Below, piece after piece: positions 41,535-52,864 of a DNA stretch of 64,000 nt (position 1 is the first letter of the stretch; every line of letters begins with the position of its first letter). The stretch covers positions 6,885,001 to 6,949,000 of the forward strand of contig NZ_BAAAWU010000001.1 in the NCBI RefSeq assembly GCF_039535235.1, read 5' to 3'. Both the position numbers and the translations under genes were made by a program. Under the pieces are notes generated by a model. The model did no database searches. It was not told where the DNA came from and saw nothing but the letters and a program-made list of their open reading frames with translations. The DNA is from Streptomyces roseoviridis (GTDB lineage: Bacteria > Actinomycetota > Actinomycetes > Streptomycetales > Streptomycetaceae).

Positions 41535-42461
41535 ATGACTCTCGGCGTAACGCTCAGCTCGACCTCCCGGCAGCTCCCCGTCGACGACACCGTGCGGCTC
41601 GCACGCGAGGCGCGGGACGCAGGGCTGCACTCCGCGTGGTTCGGCCAGTCCTTCGCGTACGACTCGCCCACGCTGGCCGCGATCGTGGGCCGCGAGGTGC
41701 CGGGCCTGCACGTGGGGACCGCCGCGATCCCGATATTCGGCCGGCATCCGCTGCTCGTCTCCAGCCAGGCCCAGACGGCCCAGGCCGCCACCGGCGGGCG
41801 CTATCACCTCGGGCTCGGCCTCGGCACCCGGCACCTCACCGAGACCGGACTCGGCCTTCCGTACCAGCGGCCCATCGGGCTGCTCAGGGAGTTCCTCACC
41901 GCCCTGCGGCCCCTCCTCGAAACGGGCGAGGCCGACTTCCACGGCGAGCTCCTGACGGCGACGACGCCCTACTCGGCGGCGGTCCCGGGGGCCCGGCCGC
42001 CGGTGCCGGTGCTCGTCGCCGCCATGGGGCCGCAGGCGCTGCGGGTCAGCGGCGAACTCGCCGACGGCATCCTGCCGTTCCTCGCCGGCCCGCGTGCGCT
42101 CGCCGAGCACATCGTCCCGGCCGTGACGGCCGCGGCGGAGGCGGCCGGCCGCCCCGCGCCCCGGATCGTGGCCCTCGTCCCCGGCGCCGTCACCTCCGAT
42201 GCCGAGGGCGTACGGCGGCACGCGGCCGAGGCACTCGCGCTCTACGAGCGGATCCCCTCCTACCGGCGCGTCATCGAGCTCTCCGGCGCCGAGCGCGCCG
42301 CCGACCTGGCCGTCCTCGGCGACGAGGAGACCGTCGCCGCCGAGGTACGGCGCTATTTCGAGGCGGGGGCGACGGAGGTCGTCCTCACCGCGACAGACCT
42401 GAGCGGCGAGGCGGACCGCAGCCGCACCTGGAAGCTGCTCGGCGAACTGTCACGGAGCTGA
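41535..42461 (+). CDS. LLM-class F420-dependent oxidoreductase
   Basis: The protein has 308 residues. It is a luciferase-like TIM barrel with AREARDAGLHSAWFGQSFAY, LHVGTAAIPIFGRHPLLVSS, GRYHLGLGLGTRHLTE and RPPVPVLVAAMGPQALRVSG, which match the F420-using LLM subgroup of actinobacteria. It should transfer hydride between F420 and an unknown organic substrate. The start was taken at 41535 by family fit; an in-frame ATG at 41502 has no better ribosome-binding site. It is convergent with the xdhC-like gene, with 29 bp between the stops. Confidence 0.85.
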   Translation: MTLGVTLSSTSRQLPVDDTVRLAREARDAGLHSAWFGQSFAYDSPTLAAIVGREVPGLHVGTAAIPIFGRHPLLVSSQAQTAQAATGGRYHLGLGLGTRHLTETGLGLPYQRPIGLLREFLTALRPLLETGEADFHGELLTATTPYSAAVPGARPPVPVLVAAMGPQALRVSGELADGILPFLAGPRALAEHIVPAVTAAAEAAGRPAPRIVALVPGAVTSDAEGVRRHAAEALALYERIPSYRRVIELSGAERAADLAVLGDEETVAAEVRRYFEAGATEVVLTATDLSGEADRSRTWKLLGELSRS

Positions 42462-42490
42462 GCCGCGCCCCTCGCCCCACCGGCGGCCCG

Positions 42491-43303
42491 TCAGTGTCCC
42501 CCCTCGGCCTCGAAGGTGCGCAGCAGGTCGGCGGCGACGCTCACGGCGATGGTCGCCGGTTCCTTGCCGGTGACGTCGGCCAGCCCGATCGGGGTCTTGA
42601 TCCGGTCGACGGCGGCCTCGTCGTGCCCGCCCTCGGTGAGCAGGCGGCGGCGGAACCGCACCCACTTGGCCGCCGAGCCGATCAGGCCGACGGAGCCGAG
42701 CCCGGGCGTGCGCAGGGCGGCGTCGCACAGCGCCGCGTCCTCGGCATGATCGTGAGTCATGATCAGGACGTGGGTGCCGGGCGGCAGTTCCTCGAGCACC
42801 TCCTCGGGCAGCAGCGGCGTGTGGTGCACGTGCACCTGCGACACCGCGTCCGCGAGGACGGCGAGCCGCTCCTCGGTGAGGATGTCGGAGCGGCTGTCGA
42901 TCAGATGGAGGTCGAGGTCCTGACGGGCCAGGATGCGGGCCAGTTCGAGCCCGACGTGCCCGACTCCGAAGATCGCCACCGCCCGTACCACCGGCAGCGG
43001 TTCGAGCAGCACCGAGACCGTGCCGCCACAGCACTGCACACCGTGCCGGTTGGTCACCTTGTCGTTCAGGGCGAAGTCGATCAGCTCCGGCTCGGCCTTG
43101 GCGGCGTCGATCATCTCCCGGGCCCGGTCGATGGCCACGGCCTCGACGTTGCCGCCCCCGATCGAGCCCCAGGTCCCGGTCCGTCCCACCACGAGTTTCG
43201 CCCCCGCGTCGCGCGGGGCGTGGCCCCGCACGGTCGCGACGGTCACGAGCACGCCGGGCTCCCGGCGCGCCCGCAACCGCGCGACCGCGGTGACCCACGT
43301 CAT
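42491..43303 (-). CDS. xdhC: XdhC-family molybdenum cofactor insertion protein
   Basis: The protein has 270 residues from the ATG at 43303. The N-terminal XdhC/CoxI domain reads LVTVATVRGHAPRDAGAKLV, GSIGGGNVEAVAIDRA and GVQCCGGTVSVLLEPL. A Rossmann domain (VAIFGVGHVGLELARILARQ, LGSVGLIGSAAKWVRFRRRL) follows. XdhC proteins bind and sulfurate the molybdenum cofactor and load it into xanthine dehydrogenase. The start lies just inside the end of the large-subunit operon, with a one-base gap after its stop. Confidence 0.9.
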   Translation of the reverse strand: MTWVTAVARLRARREPGVLVTVATVRGHAPRDAGAKLVVGRTGTWGSIGGGNVEAVAIDRAREMIDAAKAEPELIDFALNDKVTNRHGVQCCGGTVSVLLEPLPVVRAVAIFGVGHVGLELARILARQDLDLHLIDSRSDILTEERLAVLADAVSQVHVHHTPLLPEEVLEELPPGTHVLIMTHDHAEDAALCDAALRTPGLGSVGLIGSAAKWVRFRRRLLTEGGHDEAAVDRIKTPIGLADVTGKEPATIAVSVAADLLRTFEAEGGH

Positions 43304-43304
43304 G

Positions 43305-47221
<3,917 letters not shown>

Positions 47222-47409
47222 GACGGGCCCTCGTTTCGGGGCAGGATCGATCGATGCATCATGTTCGCCAATGTCAGGCAGCTTTCTGTGCTCAGAGGCG
47301 CCACGTCACAGAAGTGGGGCGCGAAAGCGGCACGCGTCAGCGACGTGCCGTGAGGAGATGAGGAAGAAGCCGGAGCGTGCCGCCGCGAGGGGCACAGGAG
47401 GACGGCGTC

Positions 47410-47487
47410 TCAGCAGCCGTGCGCGATGCGACCCGGAATCCAGACCGTGCTGTGGGCGAGGCGACTCAGATCGGAGTGGGTGTACAT
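47410..47487 (-). CDS. Possible 25-residue small protein or leader peptide upstream of the xdh operon
   Basis: The ATG at 47487 has a near-perfect ribosome-binding site (AGAGGAGG, about 10 bases ahead). The peptide begins MYTHSDLSRLAHST and ends GRIAHGC. It lies in the 356-bp gap between the VOC gene and the xdh operon, in the same direction as both. It may be a translated leader for the xdh operon, which starts 189 bp downstream. No other gene is apparent in 47222-47577. Confidence 0.45.
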   Translation of the reverse strand: MYTHSDLSRLAHSTVWIPGRIAHGC

Positions 47488-47577
47488 CCGCAGGTCGCCT
47501 CCTCTCGGCCGTCTCGGGTCGGTGTAGGCCGCAAGCTAGTGGCTGGCGCGAGGGAGGTCAAGGGGCCGCCGGCCGGA

Positions 47578-47958
47578 TCAGACCGGCTGGAGCCGGGTGT
47601 GCAGCAGGCAGAACTCGTTGCCCTCCGGGTCGGCCAGGACGTGCCAGTTCTCCTCGCCCGTCTGGCCGACGTCGGCGGGCCTCGCGCCCAGGGCGAGGAG
47701 CCGCTCCAGCTCGGCGTCCTGGTCGCGGTCGGTGGCGTTGACGTCGATGTGCAGGGGCAGCCTGCCGGTGCGCGGGTTGCTGCTGGGGCTGAGGACCAGC
47801 GTGGGCTGCGGCCCGCCGAACCCGGCGCCGGGCGGCCCGATCTCGATGCTGCCGTCCTCACGGCCGAGCTCGACGTAGCCGAGGACCTCGCTCCAGAACG
47901 CGGCGAGCCGGTCGGGGTCGGCGCAGTGGAGGACCAGCTCACTGATGCGGCATGCCAT
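47578..47958 (-). CDS. VOC-family (glyoxalase-like) protein
   Basis: The protein has 126 residues. It begins MACRISELVLHCADPDRLAA and contains FWSEVLGYVE, PLHIDVNATDRDQDAELERL and the closing WHVLADPEGNEFCLLH, the two beta-alpha-beta-beta-beta units of the vicinal oxygen chelate fold. Such proteins are glyoxalases, dioxygenases or drug-binding resistance proteins; this type in Streptomyces is usually of unknown substrate. The ATG at 47958 was chosen because the fold starts there; the longer frame upstream is Arg/Gly-rich. Confidence 0.85.
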   Translation of the reverse strand: MACRISELVLHCADPDRLAAFWSEVLGYVELGREDGSIEIGPPGAGFGGPQPTLVLSPSSNPRTGRLPLHIDVNATDRDQDAELERLLALGARPADVGQTGEENWHVLADPEGNEFCLLHTRLQPV

Positions 47959-48082
47959 GCCCGCCAGTGTAGGAAGCCGGCCCGGACGGAAGCGGAGGCC
48001 ACGCCGACGGGACCCGCGCCGCCGTTCCCCGCCTGGCCCCCGGCCGCATGCCGCGGCCCCCGTGTCCGCCGAGGATGGGCCC

Positions 48083-48562
48083 ATGGACGTCACCGAGGTA
48101 CTTCTGCCGGGCGTGGGGCTGCGGTACGAGTTCACGAGCCACCGCGGGGACCGGGTCGGGGTCGTGGCCCACCGCACGGGCGACTTCGACGTGGTCGTCT
48201 ACCGGGAGGAGGACCCGGACGAGGGGCGGCCGGTGCTCCGGCTCAACGGAGAGGAGGCCGACGCGGTCGCCGAGATCCTGGGCGCCCCGCGGATCACGGA
48301 GCGCTTCGCGGACCTGACGAAGGAGGTCCCCGGACTGCTGTCCGAGCCGGTCGAGGTGGCCCCGGGCAGCGCGTACGACGGCCGCCCGCTCGGCGACACC
48401 CGGGCGCGCACCCGCACGGGGGCGTCGGTCGTCGCGATCGTGCGCGGCCGGGACGTGATCGCCTCGCCCGCCCCCCGGGAGCTCCTGCGCGGCGGGGACG
48501 TGCTGGTCGTGATCGGCACCGACGAGGGCATCGCGGGCGTGGAACAGATCATCCGGGGCTGA
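48083..48562 (+). CDS. TrkA-C domain regulatory subunit of a K+/H+ antiporter (KhtT-like)
   Basis: The protein has 159 residues. The N-terminal half (LLPGVGLRYEFTSHRGDRVG) and the middle helix (EADAVAEILGAPRITERFAD) resemble KhtT. The C-terminal RCK_C/TrkA-C domain reads ASVVAIVRGRDVIASPAPRE and LRGGDVLVVIGTDEGIAGVE. It would gate the antiporter encoded next, six bases downstream. In Bacillus the KhtT/KhtU pair exports K+ in response to pH or nucleotide signals; the same use here is inference. Confidence 0.85.
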   Translation: MDVTEVLLPGVGLRYEFTSHRGDRVGVVAHRTGDFDVVVYREEDPDEGRPVLRLNGEEADAVAEILGAPRITERFADLTKEVPGLLSEPVEVAPGSAYDGRPLGDTRARTRTGASVVAIVRGRDVIASPAPRELLRGGDVLVVIGTDEGIAGVEQIIRG

Positions 48563-48567
48563 GCGGC

Positions 48568-49755
48568 GTGCGCACCCCGGTCGCCCTGCTCCTGGAGCTG
48601 GGTGTGATCCTCGCGGTCCTGAGCGTGCTCGGCACGCTGGCGCGCCGCCTCACCCTGTCGCCCGTCCCGCTCTACCTGCTCGCCGGCCTCGCCATCGGGG
48701 AGGGCGGTGTGGCGCCCGTGCCGGCGGCCGGTGACTTCGTCGAGACCGGCGCCGCGATCGGCGTCGTCCTGCTGCTGCTCGCCCTGGGGCTCGAGTTCTC
48801 GCTGCCCGAGTTCGCCGTGGGCGTCCGACGCCATGTGCCGTCCGCCCTGGTCGACCTCGGGCTGAACTCCGTGCCCGGGGCCGTCGCGGGCTGGCTCCTG
48901 GGCATGGACGGCATCGGGATCCTCGCCCTGGCCGGCGCCACGTACATCTCCTCCTCCGGGATCGTGGCCCGGCTGCTGTCCGATCTGCGGCGGCTGGGCA
49001 ACCGCGAGACCCCGGCGGTGCTGTCGGTGCTGGTCATGGAGGACTGCGCCATGGCCGTCTACCTGCCGGTGCTCGCCGTCCTCGCCTCGGGCGGCAGGTG
49101 GTGGCAGGCGGTGCTCGGCGTGCTCGTCGCCCTCGGCGCGGTCGTCCTCGCGTTCACGGTCTCCTACCGGTGGGGCCACCACGTCGGCAGGCTCGTCGCC
49201 CACCCGGACGCCGAGCAACTGCTCCTGCGGGTCCTGGGCCTCACGCTCATCGTCGCCGCCCTGGCCGAGGCCGTGCACGCCTCCGCCGCGGTCGGCGCCT
49301 TCCTGGTCGGCCTCACCTTGACGGGCGAGACGGCGACGCGTACCCGCGCGGTTCTCGGGCCGCTGCGGGACCTGTTCGCGGCGGTGTTCTTCCTGGCCAT
49401 CGGGCTGTCCGTCGACCCGGGCGACCTCCTGCCCGTCCTGCCCGCCGCGCTGGCGCTCGCCGCCGTCACGGCCGTCACCAAGGTCGCCACCGGCCACGTC
49501 GCCGCCGCCCGCGACGGGGTCGGCCGCAGAGGGCGGCTGCGCGCGGGGACCGTGCTCATCGCCCGCGGCGAGTTCTCCCTGGTGATCGTCGGTCTCGTCG
49601 GGACCCTGCACGACGGACTCGGTCCGCTGGTCACCGCGTACGTCTTCGTGCTCGCCCTCGCGGGCCCCCTCCTGACCCGGTTCGCCGGGGCCCTTCCCCT
49701 GCGCGGCACGCGGCCGCCCGGTCCTCCGCCCGGCACGGCGCGGCAGGAGACGTGA
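48568..49755 (+). CDS. Cation:proton antiporter, CPA2 family (KhtU-like)
   Basis: The protein has 395 residues from a GTG at 48568 (stop of the regulatory gene at 48562). It has about twelve membrane segments; the CPA2 pattern includes LLLLALGLEFSLPEFAVGVR, GATYISSSGIVARLLSDLRR, VLSVLVMEDCAMAVYLPVLA and GTVLIARGEFSLVIVGLVGT. The acidic residue in LVMEDCAMA lies in the region of the ion-binding site. It probably exchanges K+ or Na+ for H+ under control of the TrkA-C subunit encoded upstream. Confidence 0.87.
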   Translation: MRTPVALLLELGVILAVLSVLGTLARRLTLSPVPLYLLAGLAIGEGGVAPVPAAGDFVETGAAIGVVLLLLALGLEFSLPEFAVGVRRHVPSALVDLGLNSVPGAVAGWLLGMDGIGILALAGATYISSSGIVARLLSDLRRLGNRETPAVLSVLVMEDCAMAVYLPVLAVLASGGRWWQAVLGVLVALGAVVLAFTVSYRWGHHVGRLVAHPDAEQLLLRVLGLTLIVAALAEAVHASAAVGAFLVGLTLTGETATRTRAVLGPLRDLFAAVFFLAIGLSVDPGDLLPVLPAALALAAVTAVTKVATGHVAAARDGVGRRGRLRAGTVLIARGEFSLVIVGLVGTLHDGLGPLVTAYVFVLALAGPLLTRFAGALPLRGTRPPGPPPGTARQET

Positions 49756-49875
49756 CCCGCTGCCCGCCCCGTTCCCGTACAGACATCGCCGGACGGCCCG
49801 GCTCGGGAGGCGTGACCGCGCACCCGGGGCGCCCTGGTCGCCCTCTGGTGCGCGCGTGCGAACGAAGGAGACGGC

Positions 49876-50214
49876 GTGCGAGTCCTCCTCGCCGCGCCGT
49901 ACGGCGCCGGCCTCGTGATCGACACCTCCCTGCGCGTGTCGAACGCCAGGGCGGAGACGGAACCGGGGTGGACGCCGCGCTGCCCACCGACCGCGAAGGC
50001 GTGGCCGCGCCACCGGCCCGGCCGGGGCCGCGCGGGACGGCCGGGCGTCGTTCACTCGCACGTGTGGTCCGGGCCGGATCCTCGCCACCAGGAGCAGCCG
50101 CCGCACGTTGGGCTGGTGCGACCCGCTTGCAGTGACGGTTCTGCACGCTGGACCTGCGGTCATGCACCGCACGGCGCACGGCGGCGTCGCGTGCGAAGGA
50201 CATCGGCCGGATGA
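49876..50214 (+). CDS. Doubtful ORF, possibly a remnant, ahead of the STAND gene
   Basis: A GTG at 49876 has an AAGGAG ribosome-binding site. The first about 27 codons (MRVLLAAPYGAGLVIDTSLR) have normal high GC at codon position 3, but the rest is Arg/Pro-rich with poor codon bias. The stop overlaps the ATG of the next gene (ATGA at 50211). It may be a decayed gene, a leader ORF that couples translation, or chance. The rest of the 455-bp gap 49756-50210 shows nothing else. Confidence 0.25.
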   Translation: MRVLLAAPYGAGLVIDTSLRVSNARAETEPGWTPRCPPTAKAWPRHRPGRGRAGRPGVVHSHVWSGPDPRHQEQPPHVGLVRPACSDGSARWTCGHAPHGARRRRVRRTSAG

Positions 50215-52184
50215 CGGGTGGAGCGGACGTGTGGGCTGGATCCGAGGGGGACGGCGCCCTGTTCGAGGGGCGTCACGGCGGGCTCGTGGGGCGCGAAGCG
50301 GAACTGGCCGCACTCGAACGGGCGCTGGCCGGAAGCCGGCTGGTCACCGTCGTGGGCGCGGCCGGGGTCGGCAAGAGCCGCCTGGCGATGGCGGCCGCCG
50401 GCCGCCGCGACCTGGCGCCGTGGTCGGGGACGGTGAAGGTCCGCTGGCACGACGGCGTCCCGGTGGACCCGAGCGCCCTGGCCGCACGGATCCTGCGGGC
50501 CCTGGGCTCCGCCGCCGACGAGCGACCCGGCCGGCCCGCCCCCGTAGCGCTTCCCGCCCCGCCGCCCCCGGCCGGCGGACCGCTGCTCGTCCTCGACGAC
50601 GTCGACCCGGTGCACGCCGAATGCACGAGACTGGTGCAGTCCCTGTTGATGCGCCTGCCCGCCCTGCGGGTCCTGGTCACCGCACGCCGTCCGCTGGGGC
50701 TCGGCGACGAGCACGTGCTGCGCCTCGCACCCCTGCCCGCCGCCGACCCCGCCGACACCACGGGACCGTCGCCGGCGGCCGAGCTGTTCCTCGCCCGCGC
50801 CGCCGGCCGGCCGGACGCGGCCACCGAACTCGGCGCGGTCGAACAGGTGTGCCGCCTCGTGGAGGGCGTGCCCCTGGCGATCGAACTGGCCGCCGCCCAG
50901 CTCGGCGACACCACCCTGAGCGAGCTGACCGCACGACTGGAGAGCGGCCTGTGCTGGCTGACCGGCGCCGGCTCACCGGTCAACCGGCACCGGTCGGTCC
51001 GCTCGTCGATCGGAGCCGTACACGCCCTGTGCGAGCCCCCCGTCCGCACGGTCTGGCGCTGTCTGAGCGTCTTCGCCGGGGCCTTCACGGAGACCGCCGC
51101 CGCGTTCGTCTGCGAAGGACTCGGCGTCGACCCGGACGCCGTGCCTCCCGCCCTGGCCGCACTGGCGGCGACGGGCGTCCTCCAGCCCGACGGCGAGACC
51201 GGCACCGCACGCGAAGTGCGCCACCGGATGACCCGGGCCGCCCGGGACTTCGGCCGCGAACGCCTCACCGCCGCCGGGGAGACCACCGTGGCCCGCGACC
51301 GCCACGCCCGGCACTGCCGGAGCGTGGCCGTGGTCGCCGAGACCCTGTGGAACAGCGGTCTGCAACGTCAGGCCGCCCGGCTCGTCCTCGACGAACACCC
51401 CGACCTGCTGGCCCTCGTGCGCCGCGCCACCCGCCACCCCGCCCTCGCCGAGGCCGCCGCGGACAGCGTGCTGCACCTGTGGTTCTGGTGGGCGGCCCAC
51501 GGCCACGCCCGGGAAGGCGCCGCACACCTCCTGCGCCTGCTGCCCCTCCTGCCCACCGAAGGGGCCGCGAAGGCCCGGGCCCAGTGGCTCGCCGCATGGC
51601 TCAGCACCGCCGCCGACCCGGCCACCGCCGGCCGGCTCCTCGACGCCGCCTGGCCGACCGCCGTCCTCGCCGGTGACGACGCCCTCGTCGGCCGCATCTC
51701 GCACGCCCACGGCACCCTCGCCTGGCAGCGGCACGACCTCCACACGGCCGCCGAGCACTACCGCCACGCCGCCGCCACCATCCCCGAACACGCCCCCGCC
51801 GGGCCCCCGGCCGCCGTCAGCCTCGCGGCCCTGGCCATCGTCCAGACCCACACCGACACCGACGCCGCCTTGCGGACCGCACGGCGCGCGCTCGCCCGGC
51901 CGACCGCCCGCGACGACACCTGGGCCAGGGCCCTCGCCCACTACGCCCGCGCCCTCGCCGACCACCGGGCCGGCCGCACCGGCCGGGCCCGCCACCGCGC
52001 CCGCCGCGCCCTCGCCCACCTCGACCCCCGCCTGGACGCGCCCCAGGCCCACCGCGCCCTGCGACGCCTCCTCGACGACGTCGACCACCCCGGCCGCACC
52101 GGCCCCGACGCCGCACGACGGCTCCGGCCGCCGTCCCTGCCGACCCAGCGCTCGACGGCCGCCGAGGACCCCGTCCACCGATAA
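50211..52184 (+). CDS. STAND-type ATPase (AfsR/LAL-like) without a visible DNA-binding domain
   Basis: The protein has 657 residues. After about 24 residues comes LVGREAELAALERALAG and a Walker A motif (residues 47-57, VVGAAGVGKSR). Walker B is GGPLLVLDDVDP; RVLVTARRPLGLGDEHVLRL and GVPLAIELAAAQLG follow, as in NB-ARC regulators of the AfsR/LuxR-LAL group. The C-terminal 250 residues are TPR-like helices (AEHYRHAAATIPEHA). Neither an N-terminal SARP/OmpR-type nor a C-terminal LuxR-type helix-turn-helix is present. A response regulator gene starts eight bases after the stop, so the ATPase may act through that protein. ATG start with CGGATG context; the ribosome-binding site is weak (GGAC). Confidence 0.8.
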   Translation: MTGGADVWAGSEGDGALFEGRHGGLVGREAELAALERALAGSRLVTVVGAAGVGKSRLAMAAAGRRDLAPWSGTVKVRWHDGVPVDPSALAARILRALGSAADERPGRPAPVALPAPPPPAGGPLLVLDDVDPVHAECTRLVQSLLMRLPALRVLVTARRPLGLGDEHVLRLAPLPAADPADTTGPSPAAELFLARAAGRPDAATELGAVEQVCRLVEGVPLAIELAAAQLGDTTLSELTARLESGLCWLTGAGSPVNRHRSVRSSIGAVHALCEPPVRTVWRCLSVFAGAFTETAAAFVCEGLGVDPDAVPPALAALAATGVLQPDGETGTAREVRHRMTRAARDFGRERLTAAGETTVARDRHARHCRSVAVVAETLWNSGLQRQAARLVLDEHPDLLALVRRATRHPALAEAAADSVLHLWFWWAAHGHAREGAAHLLRLLPLLPTEGAAKARAQWLAAWLSTAADPATAGRLLDAAWPTAVLAGDDALVGRISHAHGTLAWQRHDLHTAAEHYRHAAATIPEHAPAGPPAAVSLAALAIVQTHTDTDAALRTARRALARPTARDDTWARALAHYARALADHRAGRTGRARHRARRALAHLDPRLDAPQAHRALRRLLDDVDHPGRTGPDAARRLRPPSLPTQRSTAAEDPVHR

Positions 52185-52191
52185 TGGTGTC

Positions 52192-52857
52192 GTGATCGAC
52201 AAAACCCTGCGCGTGGTGCTGGCCGAGGACTCCGTCGTGCTCCGGGACGGCATGACCGAGCTGCTCGGCGCCCGTGGCTGCGAGGTGGTGGCGGCCGTCG
52301 GGACGGCACCCGCGCTGCTCGCCGCGGTCGCCGAACACCGGCCCGACGTGGCCGTGATCGACATCCGGATGCCTCCCACGCACACCGACGAAGGCATCCG
52401 CGCCGCCGTCGAGATCCGGGCGACGACGCCCGGGACCGGCATCCTCGTCTTCTCCCAGCACGTGGAGACCGCGTGGGCGTCCCGGCTGCTCGCGGACGGC
52501 GCCGCGGGCGTCGGATACCTCCTGAAGGAACGGGTCGCCCGCACCTCGGAGTTCGTCGACGCCCTGCACCGGGTCGCCGGCGGGGGAGCGGCGCTCGACC
52601 CCGAGGTGGTCACCCAGCTCATGCGCGGCGGACGGCGCCGCCCGGTGGACGCCCTCACCCCGCGCGAACGCGAGGTGCTGGAGCTGATGGCGCAGGGCCG
52701 TTCCAACCGCTCCATCGCCGCCGCCCTGGTCGTGTCGGAGCGGGCGGTGGAGAAACACGTCGCCGCGGTGTTCGGCAAGTTCGGGCTGGTGGCGACGGAA
52801 GCCGACAACCGGCGGGTGAAGGCCGTCCTCACCTACCTCGCCGAGAGCGGTACCTGA
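52192..52857 (+). CDS. NarL/LuxR-type response regulator
   Basis: The protein has 221 residues from a GTG at 52192. The receiver has E12/D13 and the phospho-acceptor D57 (VAVIDIRMPP), with the switch Ser/Thr region ILVFSQHVET and Lys in YLLKERV. The LuxR helix-turn-helix is LTPREREVLELMAQGRSNRS and AVEKHVAAVFGKFGL. It is convergent with the histidine kinase at 52865-54262 (7 bp between stops), which is its most likely partner. It directly follows the STAND ATPase gene. Confidence 0.9.
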   Translation: MIDKTLRVVLAEDSVVLRDGMTELLGARGCEVVAAVGTAPALLAAVAEHRPDVAVIDIRMPPTHTDEGIRAAVEIRATTPGTGILVFSQHVETAWASRLLADGAAGVGYLLKERVARTSEFVDALHRVAGGGAALDPEVVTQLMRGGRRRPVDALTPREREVLELMAQGRSNRSIAAALVVSERAVEKHVAAVFGKFGLVATEADNRRVKAVLTYLAESGT

Positions 52858-52864
52858 CGAGACG

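Noticed and set aside
47578..48177. Longer start for the VOC gene (199 residues)
   Set aside because: The extra N-terminus is Arg/Gly-rich and antisense to the upstream part of the KhtT-like gene. The VOC fold begins at the ATG at 47958.
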